A stretch of 29,401 bases of DNA, taken from positions 1 through 29,401 of the forward strand of contig CAZSWS010000032.1 in NCBI GenBank assembly GCA_964610765.1, written 5' to 3'. This DNA comes from CAZSWS01 sp964610765. Lineage in GTDB: Bacteria; Bacteroidota; Bacteroidia; Bacteroidales; Tannerellaceae. A model generated the notes under the pieces. The model saw only the letters and a program-made list of their open reading frames with translations. It ran no database searches and was not told the origin of the DNA. Position 1 is the stretch's first letter. Every line of letters begins with the position of its first letter. Both the position numbers and the translations under genes were made by a program. This document shows positions 14,463 through 23,159 of the stretch, piece by piece.

Positions 14463-15164
14463 TTATTCCATGTTTGTCACAAAGCGATTTGCCTTTTCGA
14501 TATCGTCTGCGTGGTCGACATCAAGTATTTTAGAAAAAGGAAATGCTTTGATATTTAGTCCATCTTCTATCAGTTGTCGCTGATAGTTGCGCATTCGAAA
14601 GATACCCTTATCCATGGATCTCTGTAAGACTGGAATGGCTGATTGTTTGAGGCAGTATATGCCTCCGGAGATATACTGTGGTTGTTTAGGAGCTTCATCA
14701 TGAAAGCCGGTGATGCGCAAAGAGCAATCCGTTTCTACATAGAGAGGCTTCTCATCGTCAATATAATCTGTAACGGCCATAAGCCCATCGGTCTCTTCGT
14801 TTTCAAAAGCGGTGATGTACTTGCTGAAGTCTGTTTCTTTAAATATGGTATCAACGGTAGTCAAGCAGAAACGTCCGTTTTTAAGCAGTTTGCTTAGCTC
14901 ATAGAAGCTATGCATAGAGCTTGGTGTCGACTTGACGATCAGTTGTAGTGGAATGGGCAACTGCATTTTCTTTAGGTGCTCTTGAAGCACGGTCATTTCT
15001 TCATTAACAATGATGCTGATAGATGAAGCATTTGCCCGGATAAATATATTGATTAGTCGGTCTATGAGTGGCTCTCCCTGTATGAGTACCAGTGGTTTAG
15101 GAGTCTGAATGCCTTCTTGTCTCAGGCGTGAGCCTTCACCGGCTGCAATAATCGCGTAATCCAT
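14463..15164 (-). CDS. Nucleotidyltransferase (NTP transferase family), inositol cluster
   Basis: A 233-residue cytosolic enzyme of the sugar-phosphate nucleotidyltransferase fold. The N-terminal nucleotide loop is AAGEGSRLR (7-15) followed by PKPL with Lys23, the standard catalytic signature. A metal-binding Asp lies in CLTTVD, and the C-terminal part has GGIYCLK and DVDHADDIEKA, which match the substrate-side Gly-Gly loop and the second metal Asp. The family activates phosphorylated alcohols or sugars as CDP, UDP, GDP or dTDP derivatives. In a cluster with inositol-phosphate synthase and a CDP-alcohol phosphatidyltransferase, CTP:inositol-1-phosphate cytidylyltransferase is an attractive guess. 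The start ATG is 15 bp downstream of a strong hairpin (15179-15220). Confidence 0.85.
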   Translation of the reverse strand: MDYAIIAAGEGSRLRQEGIQTPKPLVLIQGEPLIDRLINIFIRANASSISIIVNEEMTVLQEHLKKMQLPIPLQLIVKSTPSSMHSFYELSKLLKNGRFCLTTVDTIFKETDFSKYITAFENEETDGLMAVTDYIDDEKPLYVETDCSLRITGFHDEAPKQPQYISGGIYCLKQSAIPVLQRSMDKGIFRMRNYQRQLIEDGLNIKAFPFSKILDVDHADDIEKANRFVTNME

Positions 15165-15178
15165 ATTTTTAAATCGTT

Positions 15179-15220
15179 AAAAGCATTCCGAGAATGTATA
15201 TTCATTCCCGAAATGCTTTT
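15179..15220 (-). terminator. Strong hairpin between inositol-phosphate synthase and nucleotidyltransferase genes
   Basis: aaaagcattccgagaatg (15179-15196) pairs with cattcccgaaatgctttt (15203-15220) over 18 bp, with two G-U type pairs and a 6-base loop. On the minus strand the stem ends in TTTT and is followed by AACGATTTAAAA and the ATG of the nucleotidyltransferase 15 bases later. It can act as an intrinsic terminator or attenuator inside the operon, lowering expression of the four downstream genes relative to the synthase, or it can mark the end of a monocistronic synthase transcript. Confidence 0.65.
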
Positions 15221-15283
15221 GTAGTATAAGTAAAAAACGCTTGGTTCGTTTCATAAATTGAAAGGAGCCTAAGGCTTCCGTTG

Positions 15284-16585
15284 TCAATCTAAATGGTCGA
15301 TGGTCTTTTCGCCAATGATTGTACGCAAAGTGTTTTTTAGTTTTGTATATTGAATGAACAAGTCATGTTCTGCCACTTGGTCTAAATCATGCATGGGGCT
15401 CTTGAAATAGAATGATAGCCACTCTTGTATGCCATAAAAGCCACAACGCATAGAAAGGTCTGCCAGTAAAACTAGGTCAAGGCATAGTGGAGCAGCTAAG
15501 ATAGAGTCGCGACATAAGAAGTCAACCTTTAGTTGCATAGGATAGCCCATCCATCCAAAGATATCCAAGTTGTCCCAACCTTCTTTGTTGTCCTTGCGAG
15601 GTGGGTAATAGTTGATACGTACTTTGTGGTAAACATTTCCATATAGTTCGGGATATAATTCCGGTTGCAAGATGGTGTCAATAACAGAAAGTTTGCTGAC
15701 TTCTTTCGTTTTGAATGAAGCCGGGTCGTCCAACACTTCACCGTCTCTATTACCTAAAATATTTGTAGAGAACCAACCGTCAAGACCTAGCATACGAGTT
15801 TTAAGCATCGGCGCTAAAACAGTCTTCAACATGGTTTGTCCGGTTTTATAGTCTTTACCGGCAATCGCTACCTTGTTCTTGTCAGCAAACTCCCACATAG
15901 CAGGAATGTCAATACATAAGTTAGGTGCTCCCATGATGAAGGGTGCTCCTTCAGCAATCGCTGCATATGCATAACACATACTTGGAGAGATAACTTTGCG
16001 GTTGTCTTCTTTCAGCGCTTTTTCAAAAGCAGCAAGAGTTTGGTGCTCTTCGCTCATCTCAATAAATACTTCTGTGCTAGCTGCCCACATAACAATCATG
16101 CGGTCGCAGTTATTTTCTTTTTTGAAGTTACGTATATCTTCGCGCACTTGCTCAGTAAGATCCCATAAGCTGTCGCCAGTTTTGGTATGAGTGCCGTGTA
16201 AGCGTTTTACGTAATCTTGGTCAAAGACAGCTTTCATAGGCTTGATGGCTTGAAGTTCATCTTTTACACCATCAATGTCTTTTCTATCTAGAACTTCAGC
16301 ATGTACAGCTGCGTCATAGACATTCTCCGAAAAAATATCCCATCCTCCAAATACAAGGTCATCTAAACCTGCTAATGGAACAACATCTTTGATTTTTGGG
16401 AAACGATTTTCATTACGTTTTCCAAGACGCATTGTTGCTAACTGGGTAATTGAACCAATAGGTTGGCTAAGTCCTTTGCGAACGGCTAACGTACCTATGA
16501 TAAAGGTGGATGAAACAGCTCCACCAACTCCAATAACCAAGACGCCTAATTTACCTTTGGCTTCTTTTACATTTACATTTTTCAT
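15284..16585 (-). CDS. ino1: Inositol-3-phosphate synthase (myo-inositol-1-phosphate synthase)
   Basis: This NAD-dependent enzyme converts glucose 6-phosphate to myo-inositol 3-phosphate (1L-myo-inositol 1-phosphate). The 433-residue protein has the NAD-binding Rossmann motif VLVIGVGGAVSS (about 15-26), the NAD/catalytic-domain hallmark GQTMLKTVLAPML, and WFSTNILGNRDG, followed by the conserved KVDFLCRDSILAAPLCLDLV segment of the C-terminal half. Length fits the family's shorter prokaryotic members (eukaryotic forms exceed 500 residues). It is the first gene of the minus-strand inositol cluster, separated by 119 bp and a hairpin from the nucleotidyltransferase. A synthase of this type is established as the entry step of inositol lipid synthesis in Bacteroides thetaiotaomicron, so the same role is likely here. 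Confidence 0.95.
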   Translation of the reverse strand: MKNVNVKEAKGKLGVLVIGVGGAVSSTFIIGTLAVRKGLSQPIGSITQLATMRLGKRNENRFPKIKDVVPLAGLDDLVFGGWDIFSENVYDAAVHAEVLDRKDIDGVKDELQAIKPMKAVFDQDYVKRLHGTHTKTGDSLWDLTEQVREDIRNFKKENNCDRMIVMWAASTEVFIEMSEEHQTLAAFEKALKEDNRKVISPSMCYAYAAIAEGAPFIMGAPNLCIDIPAMWEFADKNKVAIAGKDYKTGQTMLKTVLAPMLKTRMLGLDGWFSTNILGNRDGEVLDDPASFKTKEVSKLSVIDTILQPELYPELYGNVYHKVRINYYPPRKDNKEGWDNLDIFGWMGYPMQLKVDFLCRDSILAAPLCLDLVLLADLSMRCGFYGIQEWLSFYFKSPMHDLDQVAEHDLFIQYTKLKNTLRTIIGEKTIDHLD

Positions 16586-16618
16586 AATTGCCTATGTAGA
16601 TATTATTTATAGATTGAA

Positions 16619-16626
16619 CAAAAATA
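16619..16626 (-). promoter_or_regulatory. Bacteroides-type -7 box for inositol-phosphate synthase
   Basis: On the minus strand this reads TATTTTTG, matching TAnnTTTG, 33 bp upstream of the ATG at 16585. The usual TTTG -33 box is not seen at 19-21 bp spacing. The remaining divergent intergenic DNA up to 16825 shows no other clear feature. Confidence 0.35.
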
Positions 16627-16825
16627 CAGTTTACAAATGACTTTAAAGACTTTTTAGAGATGATATGCATTCTTTCTTAACGTTCTTTTTTGATTCTTTA
16701 TTTAAATTCAACTTCTGAGACTGTTATAAAGGCTAATAATGATTTTATTTAAGATTTATTCTCCGAATAAAAGCGGATATTTGCACCATCCAAAAAATTG
16801 CGATATAAATTAGGTTATAACAATT

Positions 16826-19378
16826 ATGCGATATAAGGTTTTTTTACTTCTTTCGCTCTTGATAAATTCTTTTTTTATCCATGCACAATCTACTATTCGG
16901 GTGCAAGGTGTGGTGCGCGACGTATCGACAAAAGAAGCAATCCCTTTTGCTTCTGTCTATATAAAAGGAACCAAGCTGGGCGTGCAAACAGATTTAATGG
17001 GGCGTTTTTCTATGCGTACAACTACGGATGGAGATACGTTACAGGTTGTTATTGTTGGGTATAAAGATTATTTTACAAAGTTAAATACGAGGCGGTTAAA
17101 TGATTTAGTGATTGAAATGGAACCGACATCCTATCAATTGCAAGAGGCTGTCATACGACCCAAAAAGGCTAAATACTCCCGTAAGAATAATCCGGCTGTT
17201 GAGTTTGTGAAGAAGATGATAGATAAGCGTGATGAGAATGATCCTCGTAACAAGGATTACTATTCGTATCAGCAGTATGAAGGTATTACTTTAGCCCTGA
17301 ATGACTTTACAGAGGAGGTGCAGAAGAAATGGCTGTTTAGGAAATTCGATTTTTTGCATGAATTTGTAGATACATCCGAAGTTTCAGGTAAGCCAATTCT
17401 TCCTATGCTGGACAAGGAGAAGTATGAGTCGGTTTTTTTTAGGAAATCTCCCAAACGTGAGCGTCGTGTGATTTCGGCAGCTAAAAGTGCCGGAGTGGAT
17501 GAGGTCTTGAATGAACAAGGCGTTAAGCAGTTTTTGGAAGAGGTGTTTACCGAAGTGGATATTTTTCAAAACAATGTCCCTTTATTTTTGACTCGTTTTG
17601 TGAGTCCACTATCAAGTATGGCCCCTTATTTCTATAAATACTATTTACTGGATACAGTCATGATTGAAGGTAGAGAGTGTATTGATTTAGGTTTTGTACC
17701 TTACAATTCAGAGTCATTCGGATTTACCGGACATTTATTTTTCACACATGATTCGGCTAATTTTCTACAAAAAGTCATTTTAAATATTCCTAAAGATATC
17801 AATATCAACTTTCTAGATCGGATGACTATTGTTCAGGATTTCAAGCAAATGCCTGATAATACACGTTTGCTGATGAAGGATGATATCATTGCCGAATTTC
17901 GACTGACAGATAAAAGCCGGGGCATGTATGCCCGGCGAGTGAGTACCTTGTCTAATCACTCATTCGAACCGCCCACCGATATGGCTGTTTTTGAAGAGGG
18001 TAGACAGGTGATTGAAGAGCCGGATGCGAATGATAAATCGGATGAGTTTTGGGCTGAGATTCGGTATGACAAAAACAAGAATGACAAAAAAAGCATGGCC
18101 GACCTGATGGAGCGTTTACGCGCTGTTCCGGCTTTTTATTATACAGAAAAAGTAGTTTCTGCTTTTGTTGGAGGCTATGTAGCCACAGCAAGAGATGAGA
18201 AAGACAGTAAGTTTGAGTTCGGACCTGTCAATACGTTTATCAGTGGAAATACGCTTGAAGGAACTAGACTTCGTTTAGGAGGAACAACAACAACGGCCCT
18301 CACCCCCAATTTCTTTTTAGATGGCTTTGCTGCTTACGGTACACGCGATGGCAAATGGAAATATAACCTGCTGGCAGAGTATTCATTCAATAAGAAAAAG
18401 CAGTTTAGAAAGGCTTTTCCCGTTCACTCTATCCGTGCCGAATATGGATATGATGTGAATCAGTTGGGACAACAATATCTGTATACGAATAAGGATAATG
18501 TTTTTTTAATGCTGAAAAGAAAAGAAAACAATATGATGACTTATCTGCGTAAAGCGGAATTGAATTACACGTACGAAAATCATTCAGGTTGGCGATTTGA
18601 AACGGCTTTGCGTCATCAAAAAGAAACAGCTTCTAAATATATACCGTTCAATCAGATTCAGCCTGATGGCTCACGTCTTCTTATAAAAGACTATACGACA
18701 GCTGAAATGGAGTTTAAGATACGCTGGGCACCTAATGAAAAATTCTATGAGACTAGAAACTTCCGATACCCTATCACGCAGGATGCTCCGGTTTTTACGC
18801 TTTCGCATGTAGTAGGAAGAAAAGGATTCTTAGGGTCTGACTATAATTATAACCGTACAGATATTGGTATTCAGAAACGTATATGGTTGCCTGCTGCCGG
18901 ATATATTGATGCCATTGCGAAAGCCGGGAAGGTATGGACTAAGGCTCCTTTCCCCATGTTAATACTTCCAAATGCCAATATTTCTTATACTGTACAGCTT
19001 GAATCTTATGCATTGTTGAATCCGTTAGAGTTTATCAATGACCAATATGCCTCTTGGGACATTACCTACTATATTAATGGGACTATCTTCAATCGGATTC
19101 CTTTGTTGAAGTACTTGCAATTGCGGGAAGTAATCAACTTCAAAGGTTTCTGGGGCGGGTTGAGTGATAAGAATAATCCGGCAAAAGGTCATCCCGGATT
19201 GTTTGAATTTCCGGCCAATACGTATATGATGAGCAACCAGCCCTATATGGAAATTAGTGCGGGTATCGCTAATATATTAAAATTTGTCCGTCTGGATTAT
19301 GTATGGAGGCTGAGCTATCGGAATCACGAAGGGTCACCAAACCATGGTCTTCGCTTCCGCCTGGAATTTAATTTCTAA
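16826..19378 (+). CDS. DUF5686-type outer-membrane protein with carboxypeptidase-like regulatory domain
   Basis: An 850-residue exported protein. The signal peptide ends around residue 20 (FFIHAQ). A carboxypeptidase-regulatory-like domain follows (about 24-110), with the familiar GVVRDVSTKEAIPFASVYIKG opening shared with TonB-dependent receptors. The remainder (about 125-850) fits the DUF5686 family of Bacteroidota: a mixed middle region, then a C-terminal outer-membrane beta-barrel of about 350 residues rich in Tyr, Phe and Arg that ends in the aromatic residue expected for barrel assembly (LRFRLEFNF). No TonB plug domain is apparent. The function of this family is not established. It diverges from the inositol cluster across 240 bp and is followed at 65 bp by the esterase gene, with only a weak hairpin between. 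Confidence 0.85.
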   Translation: MRYKVFLLLSLLINSFFIHAQSTIRVQGVVRDVSTKEAIPFASVYIKGTKLGVQTDLMGRFSMRTTTDGDTLQVVIVGYKDYFTKLNTRRLNDLVIEMEPTSYQLQEAVIRPKKAKYSRKNNPAVEFVKKMIDKRDENDPRNKDYYSYQQYEGITLALNDFTEEVQKKWLFRKFDFLHEFVDTSEVSGKPILPMLDKEKYESVFFRKSPKRERRVISAAKSAGVDEVLNEQGVKQFLEEVFTEVDIFQNNVPLFLTRFVSPLSSMAPYFYKYYLLDTVMIEGRECIDLGFVPYNSESFGFTGHLFFTHDSANFLQKVILNIPKDININFLDRMTIVQDFKQMPDNTRLLMKDDIIAEFRLTDKSRGMYARRVSTLSNHSFEPPTDMAVFEEGRQVIEEPDANDKSDEFWAEIRYDKNKNDKKSMADLMERLRAVPAFYYTEKVVSAFVGGYVATARDEKDSKFEFGPVNTFISGNTLEGTRLRLGGTTTTALTPNFFLDGFAAYGTRDGKWKYNLLAEYSFNKKKQFRKAFPVHSIRAEYGYDVNQLGQQYLYTNKDNVFLMLKRKENNMMTYLRKAELNYTYENHSGWRFETALRHQKETASKYIPFNQIQPDGSRLLIKDYTTAEMEFKIRWAPNEKFYETRNFRYPITQDAPVFTLSHVVGRKGFLGSDYNYNRTDIGIQKRIWLPAAGYIDAIAKAGKVWTKAPFPMLILPNANISYTVQLESYALLNPLEFINDQYASWDITYYINGTIFNRIPLLKYLQLREVINFKGFWGGLSDKNNPAKGHPGLFEFPANTYMMSNQPYMEISAGIANILKFVRLDYVWRLSYRNHEGSPNHGLRFRLEFNF

Positions 19379-19443
19379 CTTATCCTACCCTTTTCAGGAT
19401 GTTTTCGTATTTTGTGGAGGATTTTAAATAACTCCTAATACAT

Positions 19444-20703
19444 ATGAAAGCGTTAACTACCACCTTATTATTTTTTGTGCTTTTACCTTTTGTGTTATCT
19501 GCGCAGACGTTTGAATTTACACCCAACTTGGATGAATCAAAAGTTGAATCTTACGCATTGCCTAATCCGTTGGTGTTTGAGTCAGGCAAGCAAGTAGAGA
19601 ATTATATTGATTGGCTGGAGCGTAGAAAAGAAATTCTATCCTTGTTTGAAACTGAAGTTTATGGGGTGTCTCCTGTATGGACAGGCTATATGATTGCAGA
19701 ACAACGATCTGTTATTCATGATGCATTAAATAATACAGCTGTTCGAAAAGAAATTCGACTGACCTTGGTTAATAATGGGGTGTCTGTCCATCTAGATGTG
19801 CTTCTTTATCTGCCACATGCTCAGAAACCGGTTCCTTTATTTATGGGTTACAATTATTTTGGAAATCAAAGTGTGACCCATGAACCGGATATTTTATTGC
19901 CGCTTGCCAGTGCCAGCAACCGACCGGACTGGTCTCCGGAAAAAGATAGAGGAAGGCATGTACATCGCTGGCCATTAGAGCAAATTATAGCCAGGGGCTA
20001 TGGTGTTGCTACGCTGTATTATGGGGATGTAGATACAGACTATCATGATCAGTTTGTAAGTGGTGTTCATAAGTTATTCGATCAAGAAAGGACTGATAGT
20101 TCATGGGGGACAGTAGCTGCCTGGTCGTGGGGCTTATCCCGTGTTATGGACTATTTAGTGACCAATCCGTCTATAGATAAAGATAAAATAGCCGTCATCG
20201 GGCATTCCAGACAGGGTAAAGCCGCTTTATGGGCAGGGGCGCAAGATGAGCGGTTTGCCATGGTTATTTCAAATAATTCCGGCTGTACAGGAGCTGCTTT
20301 AGCCAAAAGAAAATTTGGTGAAACAGTTGAAAGAATTAATCATGTATTCCCCCATTGGTTTTGTACAAATTATCGGAAGTATGATAAAAAGGAAGAAACA
20401 ATGCCCATTGATCAGCACGAGCTACTTGCAGCTATAGCTCCGCGCCCGGTATATGTAGCCAGTGCTGAAAATGATACATGGGCCGACCCTAAAGGTGAGT
20501 TTTTATCGTGTGTTGAAGCCTCATCGGTATATGAATTTTTAGGAAGAGAGGGCATGCCTGCTAAGAAAATGCCTAAAGTAAACATGCCTGTCTATGGAAT
20601 GATAGGCTATCATATACGTACAGGCGATCATGATATCATTGCCTATGATTGGGAGTGCTTCATGAATTTTGCTGATTACCATTGGCGGTCTGGTCTAAAA
20701 TAA
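19444..20703 (+). CDS. CE15-like glucuronoyl esterase (exported alpha/beta hydrolase)
   Basis: A 419-residue protein with a signal peptide (ends LSAQ, about residue 20) and an alpha/beta-hydrolase domain. The nucleophile elbow is GHSRQGKAA with Ser255, the Arg-containing elbow typical of carbohydrate esterase family 15, in which the Arg forms part of the oxyanion hole. Further hallmarks are NNSGCTGAA, the ETVERIN...FPHWF block and the catalytic His396 in TGDHDIIAYDW. Members cleave esters between 4-O-methyl-glucuronic acid of xylan and lignin alcohols, though many bacterial homologues are of unknown specificity. It probably acts in the periplasm or at the surface. No glycoside hydrolase, SusC/D pair or regulator is adjacent, so it is not in a typical polysaccharide utilisation locus within this window. 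Confidence 0.85.
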   Translation: MKALTTTLLFFVLLPFVLSAQTFEFTPNLDESKVESYALPNPLVFESGKQVENYIDWLERRKEILSLFETEVYGVSPVWTGYMIAEQRSVIHDALNNTAVRKEIRLTLVNNGVSVHLDVLLYLPHAQKPVPLFMGYNYFGNQSVTHEPDILLPLASASNRPDWSPEKDRGRHVHRWPLEQIIARGYGVATLYYGDVDTDYHDQFVSGVHKLFDQERTDSSWGTVAAWSWGLSRVMDYLVTNPSIDKDKIAVIGHSRQGKAALWAGAQDERFAMVISNNSGCTGAALAKRKFGETVERINHVFPHWFCTNYRKYDKKEETMPIDQHELLAAIAPRPVYVASAENDTWADPKGEFLSCVEASSVYEFLGREGMPAKKMPKVNMPVYGMIGYHIRTGDHDIIAYDWECFMNFADYHWRSGLK

Positions 20704-20738
20704 AAAAAAGCACATCTCATAGATTGAGATATGCTTTT
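20704..20738. terminator. Bidirectional terminator between convergent esterase and phosphate transporter genes
   Basis: aaagcacatctca (20707-20719) pairs with tgagatatgcttt (20725-20737) with one mismatch around a 5-base loop. The stem is flanked by an A-run (20702-20709) and a short T-run, so it can stop transcription in both directions. A second small stem (aactaga 20747-20753 with tctagtt 20758-20764) follows. Confidence 0.8.
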
Positions 20739-20777
20739 ATGACGCCAACTAGATAGTTCTAGTTGTGTATATACTGT

Positions 20778-21812
20778 TTATATTCCTAACCAGTGAATGA
20801 TATAGAAGAATGCTCCGGCAAGCAGTGCACTAACAGGGATAGTAAGAACCCAAGCCCATACCAGATTGCCGGCTACTCCCCAGCGTACTGCTGAAAGACG
20901 TTTGACAGAGCCAACTCCCATAATACTACCGGTGATTACGTGTGTAGTACTAACCGGTACACGCAGAGCTTCCGAAATAAATAGGGTAACAGAACCGGAC
21001 ATTTGAGCACAAAAGCCTTCCATTGAACCGATTTTTGTTATACGACTACCCATCGTTTTCATAATCTTCCATCCTCCTGACATTGTTCCGGCAGCAATCG
21101 CTGTGAAACAGGCAAGCGGAATCCAGTCATGCATTTCACCCATATTGGTCATTTCCATCCAATGAGGCAGGTTGGGTAAGTGTTGGTTGGCAATTAATAA
21201 AGCGCCAATAATACCGATAACCTTTTGTGAGTCGTTCAGTCCGTGACCAATACTAAGTAGTGCCGATGATAAAAGCTGAAGCCCTTTGAACCAACGGTCT
21301 GCTTTTCGAGAAGGTACTTTTTTAACCACATGTTGAGTTAGGATGGTTATAATCATCCCACTCACCATCCCAATCAATGGAGCGGCTACAATAAAGATGG
21401 CAATGAATCCTACTGTTTCCAAATGAACAGCTTGAAATCCGGATGCGGCAATACCTGCTCCGGCAAAACCTCCAATTAGTGTATGCGATGAAGAAGAGGG
21501 AATACCAAACCACCAAGTGATTAAGTTCCAAGTGATAGCTGCAATTAGCCCGGCCATCACAACTTGTGTCGTAATGAATTCTGATTCAACGGTTTTTGCT
21601 ACTGTGTTGGCGATGCTTTCACCAAATCCACCTAAAAAGTGAACTGCAATAAAATAGGCGATAAAGTTGAAAAATGCCGCCCAAATAACAGCTTGAGTAG
21701 GAGTGAGCACCTTTGTGGTGACGACTGTAGCAATAGAGTTTGCTGCGTCATGGAAACCGTTGATAAAGTCAAAAATAATCGCAAGGACGATTACAATGAT
21801 TAATAATGTCAT
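20778..21812 (-). CDS. pit: Inorganic phosphate transporter, Pit family
   Basis: A 344-residue inner-membrane phosphate permease of the PiT family (PHO4), which moves phosphate, usually as a metal-phosphate complex, using the proton or sodium gradient. Both family repeats are visible: NGFHDAANSIAT (18-29) and the internal counterpart GHGLNDSQKVIG (about 190-201). The conserved IPSSSSHTLIGGFAGAG and VSTTHVITGSIMGVG stretches that end each half are also present. About nine to ten hydrophobic segments are seen, and no large cytoplasmic loop as in the longer E. coli PitA. It is downstream of the DUF47 gene with a 13-bp gap, the usual order for this pair, and probably cotranscribed. Confidence 0.95.
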   Translation of the reverse strand: MTLLIIVIVLAIIFDFINGFHDAANSIATVVTTKVLTPTQAVIWAAFFNFIAYFIAVHFLGGFGESIANTVAKTVESEFITTQVVMAGLIAAITWNLITWWFGIPSSSSHTLIGGFAGAGIAASGFQAVHLETVGFIAIFIVAAPLIGMVSGMIITILTQHVVKKVPSRKADRWFKGLQLLSSALLSIGHGLNDSQKVIGIIGALLIANQHLPNLPHWMEMTNMGEMHDWIPLACFTAIAAGTMSGGWKIMKTMGSRITKIGSMEGFCAQMSGSVTLFISEALRVPVSTTHVITGSIMGVGSVKRLSAVRWGVAGNLVWAWVLTIPVSALLAGAFFYIIHWLGI

Positions 21813-21825
21813 GTCCCTGGATGAT

Positions 21826-22479
21826 TTATGCGTATTTGATATAAATAGTTTTCAATACTTTTCCGGTCGAGTTGATACGGTTGATTGTTTTCTCTAAACA
21901 CTGAATAAGTTCTTTTGATTTCAGTAATTCAGTTGGATCCGCCTCATCTTTGAATAAGTTCATAATACCCGACTCAAAAAGAACATCACCTTCTTCTTCG
22001 ATGTGTTTAATTGTTCGATAGTATTGTTTGAACCCTCCGTCTTTTTTCTTGATAGTGTCAAGCTCATTTACGGCTGCATGTATCTCCTGAGACCCCTGGG
22101 CTATAAGTTCTGCCATTTTAAGGGCACATTCCGGAAGCCTTTTAGGTGAGTAGAGAACAACTTTGTGGGCTGAACGGTACATCTCATCATTCACATCATC
22201 CATTTGGTCAATCAACATGTTGATATCTTCCCGGTCAAAAGGTGTGATAAAGTTGTTGTTCAGCTCTTTCATGATTCTTGCAGTAATGCGATCTCCTTCC
22301 AATTCCTCATTTTTGATGAGCTTGCTGAGTTGTTCTCTTTTAGAGATGTTCATGGGGTCTTGATACAACTCCAGTAGATAATTGGATGACTTGACAAGAC
22401 AGTCGGCGGCATTTCTTAGCAGCGGAAAGAATATCATATCTTTCGGCGAAAAGAAATTAAGAATTGAATTAATTTTCAT
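21826..22479 (-). CDS. DUF47 / PhoU-like protein, partner of the Pit transporter
   Basis: A 217-residue, apparently all-helical cytosolic protein of the DUF47 (PhoU_div) family. Helices carry the characteristic acidic patches, such as EGDRITARIMKELNNNFITPFDREDI (about 60-85), with the family hallmark 'TPFDREDI', and EEGDVLFESGI near 160-170. PhoU relatives bind metal clusters through such Glu/Asp motifs. DUF47 genes are typically paired with Pit genes, as here, and are thought to modulate transporter activity. It is the first gene of the two-gene unit, and a probable promoter lies about 230 bp upstream. Confidence 0.92.
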   Translation of the reverse strand: MKINSILNFFSPKDMIFFPLLRNAADCLVKSSNYLLELYQDPMNISKREQLSKLIKNEELEGDRITARIMKELNNNFITPFDREDINMLIDQMDDVNDEMYRSAHKVVLYSPKRLPECALKMAELIAQGSQEIHAAVNELDTIKKKDGGFKQYYRTIKHIEEEGDVLFESGIMNLFKDEADPTELLKSKELIQCLEKTINRINSTGKVLKTIYIKYA

Positions 22480-22799
22480 AAGTGAAATGATTATAATTAT
22501 TCTGGTTATTAGCTATATGGCTAATGTTAAAATGTGATGTATGATATAAATGTATAAACATTTAGTACTTGTTTGGTTAAAAAGGGTTCCCTTGATATAT
22601 CTTGAGTGAATATATTATTTAACTCAAAAAATCATGTTACATGAAGAATAATTATTTATCAAAGAGCCGCTCTTGAAAATCTTAGTCACCCTAGATATAC
22701 TTCTAGCGCAAAAGTAAAATAATTTTGTTAAAAACGAAATGATTTTCTGGCTATTAACAAAAAGAGTTTTCTTCAGACTAACAGTCTTTAAAGAACAAC
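22480..22799. other. 320-bp AT-rich intergenic region upstream of the phosphate operon
   Basis: No open frame of note. It holds a -7-like box on the minus strand at 22709-22716 and, near the end of the DUF3467 gene, a small stem agact-aac-agtct (22775-22787) followed on the minus strand by a short T-run, which may be a weak terminator. If the box is used, the phosphate operon has a leader of about 220 bases. I could not recognise a known riboswitch in it. Confidence 0.5.
22709..22716 (-). promoter_or_regulatory. Bacteroides-type promoter for the DUF47-pit operon
   Basis: On the minus strand this reads TACTTTTG, matching TAnnTTTG, and TTTC (22736-22739) sits 19 bases upstream in the position of the TTTG -33 box. 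Both elements together make this one of the better promoter candidates in the window. Confidence 0.5.
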
Positions 22800-23111
22800 T
22801 TATGCTTCTCCTTGTGCTCCGCCAAATGGTGGCATGAAATCTTCGAAATTAGCGGTGTCTTGATTTTTCATTTGCTCATCAAACTTTCTGATATTGTCCT
22901 GAAGAGCTAAAAGAAGCCTTTTCGCATTGTCCGGTGTCAGAATGATGCGGCTTTTTACTTTTGCTTTTGGTGCTCCGGGCACTATACGAATAAAGTCGAG
23001 GATGAAATCAGATTGAGAGTGCGAGATGACTGCTAGGTTGGCATAAGTTCCTTGTGCCATTTCTTCTGATAGTTCAATTTGAATTTCGTTTCCGGGTTGA
23101 TTGTTGTCCAT
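22800..23111 (-). CDS. DUF3467 domain protein
   Basis: A 103-residue cytosolic protein matching the DUF3467 pattern. The N-terminal half reads IQIELSEEMAQGTYANLAVISHSQSDFILDFI and the C-terminal half carries the VKSRIILTPDNAKRLLLALQDNI block, ending in a Gly/Pro-rich tail. No catalytic or DNA-binding motif is visible. Function is unknown. It lies 48 bp downstream of murF on the same strand and could be cotranscribed with it. Confidence 0.85.
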   Translation of the reverse strand: MDNNQPGNEIQIELSEEMAQGTYANLAVISHSQSDFILDFIRIVPGAPKAKVKSRIILTPDNAKRLLLALQDNIRKFDEQMKNQDTANFEDFMPPFGGAQGEA

Positions 23112-23159
23112 GTTTTTGCTTTTTATGTTGTGTGTTATCGTGCTAGCTTGATTCGTTTG

